Source of the DNA: Alysiella sp.
GTDB taxonomy: Bacteria; Pseudomonadota; Gammaproteobacteria; Burkholderiales; Neisseriaceae
Reading direction: 5' to 3'
NCBI RefSeq assembly: GCF_030525755.1
Contig: NZ_JAUNEC010000057.1
Location: 1-10,854, forward strand
Length of the DNA stretch: 10,854 nt
Positions 1 to 6,324 of the stretch are shown here, piece by piece. The notes beneath the pieces are model-generated. The model had not been told where the DNA came from and did no database searches. It was given only the letters and a program-made list of their open reading frames with translations. The stretch's first letter is position 1. Each line of letters starts with the position of its first letter. A program made the position numbers and the translations under genes.

Positions 1-33
1 GGTACGGAAAGTTGGGTTCATTGTTTTTTTCAT
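1..33 (-). CDS. 5' end of a gene running off the left edge
   Basis: The complement shows an AAGGA ribosome binding site, eight bases, then ATG at 33-31, followed by open codons reading MKKTMNPTFRT to the window edge. Eleven codons are too few to name a product. The Lys-Lys after Met would suit a signal peptide, but no hydrophobic stretch has begun by the edge. It points the same way as the lipoprotein gene ending at 185. What is seen is a well-placed start site; that it is a gene is inferred. Confidence 0.5.
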   Translation of the reverse strand, partial: MKKTMNPTFRT

Positions 34-122
34 GTTGTTTTTCCTTTATCAAATATATGCGAAATCCTCAAAATGGATACAATGAATGTTTTGATTGATT
101 TCGCTGTGTTTTTTGATTTCAG

Positions 123-158
123 GCTGCCTGAATGTATCCAATATCATTTTCAGGCAGC
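123..158 (-). terminator. DUS-pair hairpin behind lipoprotein A
   Basis: A 10-bp inverted repeat, GCTGCCTGAA (123-132) with TTCAGGCAGC (149-158), lies 27 bases past the stop of lipoprotein A. The left arm completes a full uptake sequence at 121-132. Inverted uptake sequences behind genes commonly act as terminators in Neisseriaceae. There is no strong T-run, so termination is inferred from position and structure. Confidence 0.6.
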
Positions 159-184
159 ATTGCTCAATCAAAGCAGATGGTTGA

Positions 185-559
185 TTAATGAGAAACCCAG
201 CCATCATCGGTACGCATTAAATAAACGGTGGTTTCATAGCTGTTTTCTGGCACGGTCATCCCGTTGTATTCATAAGCTTTCATTTCTACGCGAATAGGAC
301 ATTGGTAGCGTTTGCCTTCCCCATCTACTTTGCTACAACTGCCAAGTTTGCTGATAGACATATTGTCTAACATGTTTTTCGTCAAATCTTCCATACTGCT
401 GTCGCCTGTTCCAGCTGTGACAATCGCTGACATGGATTGCATTGATGCTGGTACCGCAGACTTTGCAAACGTGTTTTTAATGTCTTGTTCACTGGGTTCA
501 CTGCTGCACGCGCTCAGCAACACAGCAGTAAAAGCGGTCAAAATGATGGTTTTTTTCAT
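185..559 (-). CDS. Small lipoprotein A (124 aa, unknown function)
   Basis: The N-terminus is a lipoprotein signal peptide: Lys2-Lys3, a hydrophobic core, then a lipobox LSAC with the acylated cysteine at residue 18. Residue +2 is serine, so outer-membrane sorting is expected. The mature part is about 107 residues, with Cys75 and Cys87 exactly 12 apart and the second followed by Pro-Ile-Arg; they could form a disulphide. It ends in DDGWVSH. The same cysteine spacing, CPI motif and GWVS ending recur in the lipoprotein at 1053-1400, so the two look like diverged paralogs. The start is supported by AGGAG eight bases before ATG at 559. It is divergent from the XRE regulator and followed by a DUS hairpin. 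I do not recognise the family. Confidence 0.85.
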   Translation of the reverse strand: MKKTIILTAFTAVLLSACSSEPSEQDIKNTFAKSAVPASMQSMSAIVTAGTGDSSMEDLTKNMLDNMSISKLGSCSKVDGEGKRYQCPIRVEMKAYEYNGMTVPENSYETTVYLMRTDDGWVSH

Positions 560-610
560 TGTATGGTCTCCTGTTTAATTAAATTGCTTATGTCATGGAC
601 ATGGTTTTGG

Positions 611-627
611 TTTCAGGCTGCCTGAAA
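611..627. repeat. DNA uptake sequence within a short palindrome
   Basis: A full AGGCTGCCTGAA at 615-626 is embedded in TTTCAGG-CTG-CCTGAAA, a 7-bp inverted repeat with a three-base centre. It sits in the divergent space between lipoprotein A and the XRE regulator. Confidence 0.8.
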
Positions 628-654
628 CAGCAATGGTTTTTTTTGCACTAACCT

Positions 655-687
655 ATAATCCTATTATCCTAAATTGGGTTATTAGGG
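655..687. promoter_or_regulatory. Possible operator/promoter of the XRE gene
   Basis: The divergent region just before the XRE gene holds ATAAT-CCT-ATTAT (655-667), an inverted repeat with a three-base centre, and CCTAA-N9-TTAGG (668-686). A TATAAT hexamer lies at 654-659. Paired dyads beside a small XRE gene often mark autoregulation. The -35 box is not clear, so the promoter call is tentative. Confidence 0.4.
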
Positions 688-697
688 TCAATCCATT

Positions 698-985
698 ATG
701 CTTGTTTTTATGAAAAAACAACGCACTTCTCTTTATTCCCCTGAAATGGCTTGGTTGCGCCGTACTTTTGTCAGTAGGCGTTTGGAACTGGGTTTATCCC
801 AAAAGATGCTGTCTGAACGCATGGGGGTGATTCTGTCTTACATCGGTAAAGTAGAAACGGGCGAACGCCGTTTGGACATTACCGAATTTATTCGTTATTG
901 TGAGGCTTTGGAATTGGAGCCTGCCGATGTGCTGAATGATTTGCGCCAGCAAATGCAATGGCAACATCCACCGATGCCAATGTAA
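698..985 (+). CDS. XRE-family helix-turn-helix regulator (95 aa)
   Basis: A small DNA-binding protein with one XRE/Cro-C1-type domain at residues about 19-80. The segment LGLSQKMLSERMG followed by SYIGKVETGERRLD is the typical helix 2-turn-helix 3 pattern, and the last helix ends in LELEPADVL. There is no second domain, so it is probably a simple dimeric repressor. The start at 698 has a weak AGGG upstream; the in-frame ATG at 710 (MKKQRT) is an alternative without a clear ribosome binding site. Dyads at 655-686 could be its own operator, and the divergent lipoprotein A promoter lies in the same gap, so it may control both. The target is inferred from position only. Confidence 0.88.
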   Translation: MLVFMKKQRTSLYSPEMAWLRRTFVSRRLELGLSQKMLSERMGVILSYIGKVETGERRLDITEFIRYCEALELEPADVLNDLRQQMQWQHPPMPM

Positions 986-1000
986 TGCTCACCATGCCGT

Positions 1001-1012
1001 TTCAGGCAGCCT
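1001..1012 (-). repeat. DNA uptake sequence
   Basis: TTCAGGCAGCCT, the complement of the full AGGCTGCCTGAA 12-mer, lies between the convergent ends of the XRE gene and lipoprotein B. Confidence 0.8.
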
Positions 1013-1052
1013 GTACAATCATCAGATTGGAGATGGACAATACAGCAATGCA

Positions 1053-1400
1053 CTATTCGTTATCCGATACCCAACCTGCATCGGTGTGGCGCACCTGCAT
1101 CACAATATAAATGCTCAATTGATGTGCTTCTGGTGGGCTTCCTGAAAGTTGCAACGTCAGCTTAATGGGACACAATAGGTATTCACTTGGCGCAGTCTCT
1201 GGCTGACAAGCGGTGATTTTGTGAAGTGAAATGGCATTGGCGTATTCTTGACGGTATTTTTCATCATCAAATTTTTTGCTGCCACGACTGAATATGTCTT
1301 GTAAATAAATGGTTTTGAGTTCTTCTGCACTTGGCTCATGTTTGCCACACGAGCTGAGCAGAAACACAAACAAAATGGTCAATACAATGGTGCGTGTCAT
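1053..1400 (-). CDS. Small lipoprotein B (115 aa, paralog of A)
   Basis: The signal peptide (residues 1-17) ends in lipobox LSSC with Cys18, the same position as in lipoprotein A; +2 is glycine, consistent with outer-membrane sorting. The mature part has Cys65 and Cys77, again 12 apart, the second in CPIK, and a C-terminal DAGWVSDNE. Overall identity with lipoprotein A is low, but the landmarks align: an EPS...E segment after the cysteine, the K-[LI]-x-x-C...CPI block and the GWVS end. The start has AGGA eight bases before ATG at 1400. It lies downstream of AAA+ ATPase A on the same strand, separated by a DUS hairpin, so it is probably transcribed on its own. Function unknown. Confidence 0.85.
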   Translation of the reverse strand: MTRTIVLTILFVFLLSSCGKHEPSAEELKTIYLQDIFSRGSKKFDDEKYRQEYANAISLHKITACQPETAPSEYLLCPIKLTLQLSGSPPEAHQLSIYIVMQVRHTDAGWVSDNE

Positions 1401-1456
1401 GATTCAATTCCTATCGTGTGTTCAAATCGGCATAAATGGTTTGGTTGAAATGGTGC

Positions 1457-1495
1457 AGGCTGCCTGAAAGCTAGGGGCATGTTTTCAGGCAGCCT
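1457..1495 (-). terminator. DUS-pair hairpin behind ATPase A
   Basis: AGGCTGCCTGAAA (1457-1469) and TTTCAGGCAGCCT (1483-1495) form a perfect 13-bp inverted repeat with a 13-base loop, starting 14 bases past the ATPase A stop. Both arms are complete uptake sequences. Confidence 0.75.
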
Positions 1496-1508
1496 ATGCC
1501 TGTTTCTA

Positions 1509-2576
1509 TCAATGGATGAAACCTGTGGGTTCATCCATTTTTTCTGCCATTTCCTTTTCGTGCCATTGCATCAATGTTGTGCATTCCAGTTGCATGATAT
1601 CGTCATACATCATTGGGAAATGCCGTTCACACAATTGCAATGTGATGGTGTGGCGTTGATGGTTGGCTGTCTGTTTGATGCGTTCTTCATATTCCACCAA
1701 TGCGCGTCCCATTGCTTGCTCCAAGCGTTTTTGCACTTCACGCGGCGAATGGTTTTGCAATTTATTCAATATGTCATAACTCAATTTGGCAGATGAACAG
1801 CGTTTGAGTTTCATTTGGACACGCAGTTGCCGATACATTTTTTGTGCGATTTGCCCCATTTGTTTCACATCGGGTTGCCAAATCCAATAAACATGGGCAC
1901 GCGACAAAATGCTCTCGGGAATTTTGTTCACATCATTGGCAGCGGCAATCCAGTTGATGTGGCTGGCATCAATTGGTAATGCCAAAAATTCATCTTGGAA
2001 ACGTTTAGCGGTATCTTTTTCCCATAAACCATGCAAAGCATTAATCGGCGATGGATAATGCGCATTACGTGATGATTTATCAATTTCATCAATGAAAAAC
2101 ACGAAATTGGCAACTGGCGATTGAGCGATTCTTTGTGCAACTGCACCTGCTGAACCATTGCTCCATTTTTTGCTTGTTCCCGTCAGAATCATACCCGTAG
2201 TGGCTTTTTCAAACGATTCTTCATAAAACGGCAAACCCAAAATCTGCGCCAATTGATATGCAAACAGGCTTTTGCCCACGCCTGGCTCGCCACCCAAAAT
2301 CATCGGCTTAAACACAAACGGACGATTGCAATGCGCCGCCATCAATAATTGGGCTTTTAAATCTTGAATCGGCTGTCTGAAATTGGGCATCTGCTGCAAT
2401 AACTCATCCAATTTGCTTAAAACACCTTTGTTCAACATGACCAAAGATTTGGCTTGGCACAATCGCTCAATTAAATCCAAAGTGTTTTTGCCATCTGGTT
2501 TGTTAAGCGGTGTGTGCTTTTCCAAATCCAATCGTTGGCGTTGAGACAATTTGAGCGGGGTAACAGTACGCATCAT
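1509..2576 (-). CDS. Lon-like AAA+ ATPase A (355 aa)
   Basis: A single AAA+ module. Walker A is GEPGVGKS (96-103) and Walker B is FFIDEIDK (160-167). Sensor 1 is Asn214 in IAAAND, the arginine finger is probably Arg226 in ILSRAHVY, and sensor 2 is Arg279 in SPREVQKRL. The stretch ALHGLWEKDTAKRFQDEFL, followed by PIDASHINWIAAAN, resembles the Lon ATPase, where the equivalent loop precedes sensor 1. There is no Lon N domain and no Ser-Lys protease domain, so it should act as a stand-alone remodelling ATPase, probably an oligomer in the cytoplasm. Residues 1-90 are a mostly helical lead-in. The start is supported by AAGGA eight bases before ATG. It has its own promoter (2708-2735) and a DUS terminator. 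It is paralogous to the ATPase at 3452-4657. The substrate is unknown. Confidence 0.9.
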   Translation of the reverse strand: MMRTVTPLKLSQRQRLDLEKHTPLNKPDGKNTLDLIERLCQAKSLVMLNKGVLSKLDELLQQMPNFRQPIQDLKAQLLMAAHCNRPFVFKPMILGGEPGVGKSLFAYQLAQILGLPFYEESFEKATTGMILTGTSKKWSNGSAGAVAQRIAQSPVANFVFFIDEIDKSSRNAHYPSPINALHGLWEKDTAKRFQDEFLALPIDASHINWIAAANDVNKIPESILSRAHVYWIWQPDVKQMGQIAQKMYRQLRVQMKLKRCSSAKLSYDILNKLQNHSPREVQKRLEQAMGRALVEYEERIKQTANHQRHTITLQLCERHFPMMYDDIMQLECTTLMQWHEKEMAEKMDEPTGFIH

Positions 2577-2693
2577 GATTGTTTTCCTTTCATCATCAAA
2601 TTCACAATATCGGCTTTATCTTGCCAAGCAAGTCAGACCATTTAAGCAAAATTTGTGAATATCAATACATCACAGATGGTTTATATGCGACAG

Positions 2694-2735
2694 AATTGTT
2701 AAGCACAATTATAGGCGCTTTTTTGAATTTTGCAA
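2694..2735 (-). promoter_or_regulatory. Predicted promoter of ATPase A with overlapping dyad
   Basis: On the minus strand TTGCAA (2730-2735), a 16-base spacer and TATAAT (2708-2713) form a good sigma-70 promoter about 130 bases before the ATPase A start. A dyad AATTGT-N5-ACAATT (2694-2710) covers the end of the -10 box and could be an operator. The -35 box lies in TGTTGCAAAAT, which recurs exactly at the predicted ATPase B promoter. Confidence 0.6.
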
Positions 2736-2862
2736 CATTTTTTCCATTATTGATGTTTAATTTGTTGTTTTTCTTGTTCATTCAAATGAGCAGCATAAGG
2801 TAAGAGGCATTTATGACAGAATAAACAATGGCTTGTTTGATTTTAGAAGTTGCACACCAGCA

Positions 2863-2888
2863 AAAAAGGCATACATCTGTATGCCTTT
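2863..2888 (-). terminator. Rho-independent terminator of the 133-aa gene
   Basis: AAAGGCATAC (2865-2874) and GTATGCCTTT (2879-2888) make a perfect 10-bp stem with a four-base loop. On the minus strand it is followed by a run of Ts. It begins about 54 bases past the stop of the 133-aa gene. Confidence 0.8.
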
Positions 2889-2941
2889 GTCTGTGTGTGT
2901 TTTCTGTCTGTACGATGAAATGTGGCAGATAACAAATCCCA

Positions 2942-3343
2942 TCACGCAAGCAAACGATACCCATCTGTCTGCCATACCGCCACATCAAGCAAATTCACGT
3001 TTGCCAATTCTGCACTTGAATACAAACGGAAATACTGTTTCCAAGCCCTTTGGTGTTCATCAAAAACACGCACACGATGTACGCCCAAACCATATAGCTC
3101 ATAAACGGTGTTTAAGGTCTGCATCACATTGCCCTGTATGTGGCGCAATGGACTGGTTTGGATTTCGGTATCGGGCGCAAATCGCCCTTTGTTGTCTTGC
3201 CAAATGCGTCCTGTGGCAAAGTGTTCAACGGGATTGGGGGCAAACGCCAATCTGGTTTGGCTTTCCAGCAATGGGCAGTACAACGATTCAATGCGCCAAT
3301 GGAATAAGACGGCATCGGGCAGTGGATTGTGAAGGTGGGACAT
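2942..3343 (-). CDS. Unrecognised 133-aa protein between the two ATPases
   Basis: I chose the ATG at 3343 (MSHLHNPLP) because AAAGGCAAC sits just upstream. The longer reading to 3445 would run through a DUS hairpin and has unlike composition. The protein is soluble, with no signal peptide or membrane segment. A central block, RIWQDNKGRFAPDTEIQTSP, then a short gap and TLNTVYELYG, has the look of a W-x-D-x-x-G-R-F...I-x-T-S...T-x-N-x-V-Y pattern that I recall from short proteins of unknown function; I cannot name the family. The C-terminal part (HRVRVFDEHQRAWKQYFRLY) is rich in basic and aromatic residues. It lies on the same strand as both ATPases, 108 bases after ATPase B, and ends in a strong terminator. 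A partner or adaptor role for the ATPases is only inference. Confidence 0.75.
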   Translation of the reverse strand: MSHLHNPLPDAVLFHWRIESLYCPLLESQTRLAFAPNPVEHFATGRIWQDNKGRFAPDTEIQTSPLRHIQGNVMQTLNTVYELYGLGVHRVRVFDEHQRAWKQYFRLYSSAELANVNLLDVAVWQTDGYRLLA

Positions 3344-3390
3344 GGTGTTGCCTTTCTGTGTGCTGTGTTGGTTGTGGTGTGATTTGTGAT

Positions 3391-3437
3391 GTGCAGGCTG
3401 CCTGAAAGGTAGAACAATGTTTTCAGGCAGCCTGCAC
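3391..3437 (-). terminator. 17-bp DUS-pair hairpin behind ATPase B
   Basis: The arms at 3391-3407 and 3421-3437 are perfect 17-bp complements with a 13-base loop. Each contains a complete uptake sequence (3395-3406 and 3422-3433). It starts 14 bases past the ATPase B stop and precedes the 133-aa gene, for which no separate promoter is obvious. Some read-through may therefore be needed. Confidence 0.75.
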
Positions 3438-3451
3438 AGCTTCATCTGCGC

Positions 3452-4657
3452 TCAATTTGTCATAAACCCCATTGCAAACGAAGCTGTGCGATTGCCGTCG
3501 CCATGCAATTTGGGCAGATGGTGCAGCGCAATATGCGTTTTTTGCGGATTGGCGGCATACGCGCGCGCCAGTGCCAAGTACAAGCGTTTTTTCATATCAC
3601 GCGGTGCGTACATCAACAGTTGTGCCATCACTTCGTCATTCAAAGTTTCTGGCAAACAATCTTGCAATTGGTGTTCTTGGCGTAAGCGCTGATAAACCTG
3701 ATTGATGATGGTGTGCATCTGATTTTCATCGGGCAATTCAATCTCATACACATTGGCGCGTGAAAGAATACTGTTGGGAATGGTTTCAATGCGGTTGGCG
3801 GCGGCAATCCAATTGATGTGGCTGGCATCAATCGGCACATGCACGCATTCATCTTGAAATTTGATTGCGGTGTCGGGTTCCCATAATGCGTGCAGCACAT
3901 CGCTGGGCGAAGGAAAACGGGTATCGCGTACGCCTTTGTCAATTTCATCAAGGAAAAACAGGAAGTTGGCAATCGGGCTGTTTGCCATGTTTTTCAGCAA
4001 TTGACCTGGGGTCGCATTGCTCCATGTGAAGGACGTGCCACACAAGGTAGAGCCTGTGGAGGCATTTTCAAAGGATTGCTCAAACAAAGGCAAACCCACA
4101 ATCTTCGCCAATTCGCTGACAAACAAACTTTTGCCCACCCCAGGTTCGCCCAATAAAATCATGGGCTGAAAGGCAAACGGTTTTTTGGCTGCCTGCAAAC
4201 AGACAAAGGCTTTTAAGTCGGTGATGACTTCGGCAAAATTGGGCATCATGGTTTGCAGTTTGTCCAATTGTGCCAAAGTGCCGTCTTCGGGCAAATACAC
4301 CAAACGTTTGGGCTGCATCAGTTGGCGCAATGTGGTTTCATGAACGGCGGTTTCTTTGCGGCTTTTTAATTGGCACAGCACACTGTTAAAGCGCGCATAA
4401 TCTGTTTTGTTCAGCAAATGCACCCACTCGCGCGACAAGGACAAATCATCTTCTTCGGGCAATCCGTCCCATTCATCGGCACAGTCAAAGCCATCTGTAT
4501 CGCCCACATTTTCGTCCAATGCGCCCAACAAAATCTGTTGCAAGCGTTCTTCATGGCTGACTTTTGGCATAGGGGTGCGGCTGCGGCTGATATGGCGTAC
4601 GCCATCTTCATCGTGTGCCAAAGCACGTTTTGGGTTCAAACAACGCTGTGTTTTCAT
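3452..4657 (-). CDS. Lon-like AAA+ ATPase B (about 401 aa)
   Basis: Paralog of ATPase A. Counting from ATG 4657: Walker A is GEPGVGKS (170-177), Walker B FFLDEIDK (234-241), sensor 1 Asn288 in IAAAN, the probable arginine finger Arg300 in ILSRANVY, and sensor 2 Arg353 in APRDMKKRL. DASHINWIAAAN is identical in A and B. There is no protease domain. It differs from A by a longer N-terminus (about 75 more residues) with an acidic patch around residues 47-72 (GDTDGFDCADEWDGLPEEDD), perhaps a docking surface. AAGGAG lies six bases before ATG 4657; the adjoining ATG at 4660 (spacing 3) and one at 4690 are less well placed. The promoter is predicted at 4778-4807, with a 16-bp dyad in the leader. It is divergent from the 465-aa gene. 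Substrate unknown. Confidence 0.88.
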   Translation of the reverse strand: MKTQRCLNPKRALAHDEDGVRHISRSRTPMPKVSHEERLQQILLGALDENVGDTDGFDCADEWDGLPEEDDLSLSREWVHLLNKTDYARFNSVLCQLKSRKETAVHETTLRQLMQPKRLVYLPEDGTLAQLDKLQTMMPNFAEVITDLKAFVCLQAAKKPFAFQPMILLGEPGVGKSLFVSELAKIVGLPLFEQSFENASTGSTLCGTSFTWSNATPGQLLKNMANSPIANFLFFLDEIDKGVRDTRFPSPSDVLHALWEPDTAIKFQDECVHVPIDASHINWIAAANRIETIPNSILSRANVYEIELPDENQMHTIINQVYQRLRQEHQLQDCLPETLNDEVMAQLLMYAPRDMKKRLYLALARAYAANPQKTHIALHHLPKLHGDGNRTASFAMGFMTN

Positions 4658-4709
4658 CATGGTCTCCTTGAAATCACGATGGCTGTTCATGCAATAGCCA
4701 TCGGTCTGA

Positions 4710-4770
4710 TTTTTGATTTATCCGTCTTTACTTTCGTTTCAGATGGTTTAACATACGGATAAATCAAAAA
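4710..4770. promoter_or_regulatory. Perfect 16-bp inverted repeat in the ATPase B leader
   Basis: TTTTTGATTTATCCGT (4710-4725) and ACGGATAAATCAAAAA (4755-4770) are exact complements separated by 29 bases. The repeat falls at the very 5' end of the predicted ATPase B transcript, so it may be an RNA hairpin or two operator half-sites. It contains no uptake sequence, unlike most hairpins here. Confidence 0.6.
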
Positions 4771-4777
4771 CAGGCGC

Positions 4778-4807
4778 ATCATACACCATGATTGCGGTAT
4801 TTTGCAA
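4778..4807 (-). promoter_or_regulatory. Predicted promoter of ATPase B
   Basis: On the minus strand TTGCAA (4802-4807), an 18-base spacer and TATGAT (4778-4783). The -35 sits in the same TGTTGCAAAAT 11-mer as the ATPase A promoter. Its -35 lies 14 bases from that of the divergent promoter at 4822-4850. Confidence 0.5.
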
Positions 4808-4821
4808 CAGTAAATCAACTA

Positions 4822-4850
4822 TTGATTATCATATGACGGATTGATACAAT
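4822..4850 (+). promoter_or_regulatory. Predicted promoter of the 465-aa gene
   Basis: TTGATT (4822-4827), a 17-base spacer and TACAAT (4845-4850) give a good sigma-70 match about 45 bases before the chosen ATG at 4896. Confidence 0.6.
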
Positions 4851-4895
4851 GTCCGATTGACTTAAAAAACATTGATGTACCACGAGAAAAACCTT

Positions 4896-6293
4896 ATGTC
4901 CGATAACCAAGTGCTTGTTTTTGATGAATCATGTTTGCAAAAGTGGTCTTCACGCAAACCCCGTGATGACAAAAAAGAGCAACTCTCCGCGCAAACCGCG
5001 CCCATTCGTGCCGAACAGGTGTTGTTGAACGAAATTGCCCGTGTCTGTTTGCAAAAAGCGGCGGATTTACGCAGCGTCATCCACCCCGATGGTTTGCACA
5101 TTGCCATGAATGATTGCCTGATATTGGCAACCGAACAGCTGATTCAGGCAACCGCGCAACGTTTTGAACAACACCATTACGGCGTGTGGTCGTTCAATCC
5201 CATCAATGCCCCTGTGGTAAACGATTGGACCAACTTTCGTTTTACCTACCGTTTGCCCGATGATTTGTATCAAGAAGTGGCGGCGGCAATTGTGTGCTGG
5301 CGCAGAATGAGCGGTGTGAATTTGAGTTTCAGCCTGTTCATCAACTATGCGGTGGTGGCGTTTTTGCAGCAAGAAGGCTTTGTGTTTTACGGTGCCGATG
5401 AGCAACCGATTGCGGATGCGCTGACTTTGTATCAAACACCCGAAGCCGAGTTAAGCAAAATTGAATTGTGTTTGAATGGCAGCCTGCACCCCATTTGCAG
5501 GCTGCCTGAAAGCAGTAAAAATGAATGTGGGCTGCCTGAACAAAACGGCAGACAATTTGCGGCTGTCTTTTATCCCGATAACCGCAGGCTGCCTGAAAGC
5601 CCTGAATCACACGAAACCGAAACCAGTATTGCATTTCGCATCCCAACCATCATGTCGCGTTTGGTCAATATGTGTTCCTGCGCCGCACAATTGGCACATG
5701 CAGAAGAAATGCGGCAATACGACCCGCAATCGGGTATGCAAGTATCCAAAACATTGGAAGCCGATGCCCATGCTGCGTATTCGTTTGACGATGTGATTCG
5801 CCAAGCCATGCAAATGTATTTGGAATTACAGGCATACGCACAATACACCCAACAAACGCTCTGGGGCGAACCTTATGCACAGGTGTTTAACGATGACAGC
5901 CTGATTGCTGCTTTGCCACCGCAAACCACCGAACGCCCTGAACGCAAAACCGAATACCACCGCTTTTGGCTGAACGTGCCACAAAGTTTGCTGGATAAAT
6001 GGCGACAACACCCAGGCTCGGACAACAATAAATTGATGATGGCATTGACGGTATGGTTGCAACTGCATGGCTTGTACGTTTGCAATGCCAGCGATAATGC
6101 AGCACACCGTTTGGCAAGCATCAGCCTGTGGCAATATTGCCGTATGGCAACGGGGCATGAGCAATATGCGATTGTGATGCGGGATTTTGATGGGCGAAGT
6201 GATGTGCAATCCTATCCTGCTGAGGTGTTGTTTCGTTTGATTGCCAGCGTGCAGCCTGGGTTTTATCGGGAAGAGGATGAGGGGTGGGGGTGA
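4896..6293 (+). CDS. 465-aa protein with three strand-helix-helix modules, unknown function
   Basis: I do not recognise the family. I chose ATG 4896 (MSDNQV) because GAG lies nine bases upstream and the promoter fits; ATG 4875 in frame lacks a ribosome binding site. The protein is soluble. Three segments seem to share one layout: a short strand ending in L/I/V-P, an amphipathic helix, then a helix rich in A/L/W. They are residues 114-163 (FRFTYRLPDDLY to FLQQEGFV), 244-316 (IAFRIPTIMSRL to MQMYLELQAYA) and 355-396 (HRFWLNVPQSLL to WLQLHGLYV). The order recalls ribbon-helix-helix DNA-binding units, but similarity is by eye and function is inferred. The linker at 195-240 is coded by several uptake sequences and reads RLPES, GLPEQ and RLPES. 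The C-terminus ends in an acidic EEDEGWG. It is divergent from ATPase B and followed by a 17-bp DUS terminator. Confidence 0.85.
   Translation: MSDNQVLVFDESCLQKWSSRKPRDDKKEQLSAQTAPIRAEQVLLNEIARVCLQKAADLRSVIHPDGLHIAMNDCLILATEQLIQATAQRFEQHHYGVWSFNPINAPVVNDWTNFRFTYRLPDDLYQEVAAAIVCWRRMSGVNLSFSLFINYAVVAFLQQEGFVFYGADEQPIADALTLYQTPEAELSKIELCLNGSLHPICRLPESSKNECGLPEQNGRQFAAVFYPDNRRLPESPESHETETSIAFRIPTIMSRLVNMCSCAAQLAHAEEMRQYDPQSGMQVSKTLEADAHAAYSFDDVIRQAMQMYLELQAYAQYTQQTLWGEPYAQVFNDDSLIAALPPQTTERPERKTEYHRFWLNVPQSLLDKWRQHPGSDNNKLMMALTVWLQLHGLYVCNASDNAAHRLASISLWQYCRMATGHEQYAIVMRDFDGRSDVQSYPAEVLFRLIASVQPGFYREEDEGWG
5478..5597 (+). repeat. Cluster of uptake sequences inside the 465-aa gene
   Basis: Within 120 bases there are full copies at 5499-5510 and 5586-5597, an 11/12 copy at 5529-5540, and an inverted partial copy at 5478-5489. 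The partial copy pairs with the first full one as a 10-bp stem, GGCAGCCTGC (5478-5487) with GCAGGCTGCC (5497-5506), with a nine-base loop. All three direct copies are read in the same frame, giving RLPES or GLPEQ. Confidence 0.85.
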
Positions 6294-6324
6294 GATATGA
6301 GGCATAAATTCAATTATTTTTAAG

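Larger units (their letters stand above)
2577..2941. other. Non-coding gap between ATPase A and the 133-aa gene
   Basis: No supported gene. It holds the ATPase A promoter and its leader of about 125 bases, an AT-rich stretch, and the terminator of the 133-aa gene at 2863-2888. Confidence 0.7.

Noticed and set aside
2833..3405. A 190-codon plus-strand open frame opposite the 133-aa gene
   Set aside because: It is cysteine- and histidine-rich in a way typical of antisense reading and has no ribosome binding site. The opposite strand has a good start site and a terminator.
1509..4657. Calling ATPases A and B Lon proteases
   Set aside because: Only the ATPase core resembles Lon. Both proteins end soon after sensor 2 without a serine-lysine protease domain.
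5067..5435. A 122-codon minus-strand frame inside the 465-aa gene, and others like it
   Set aside because: These are antisense shadows of the long plus-strand gene, lacking start signals.
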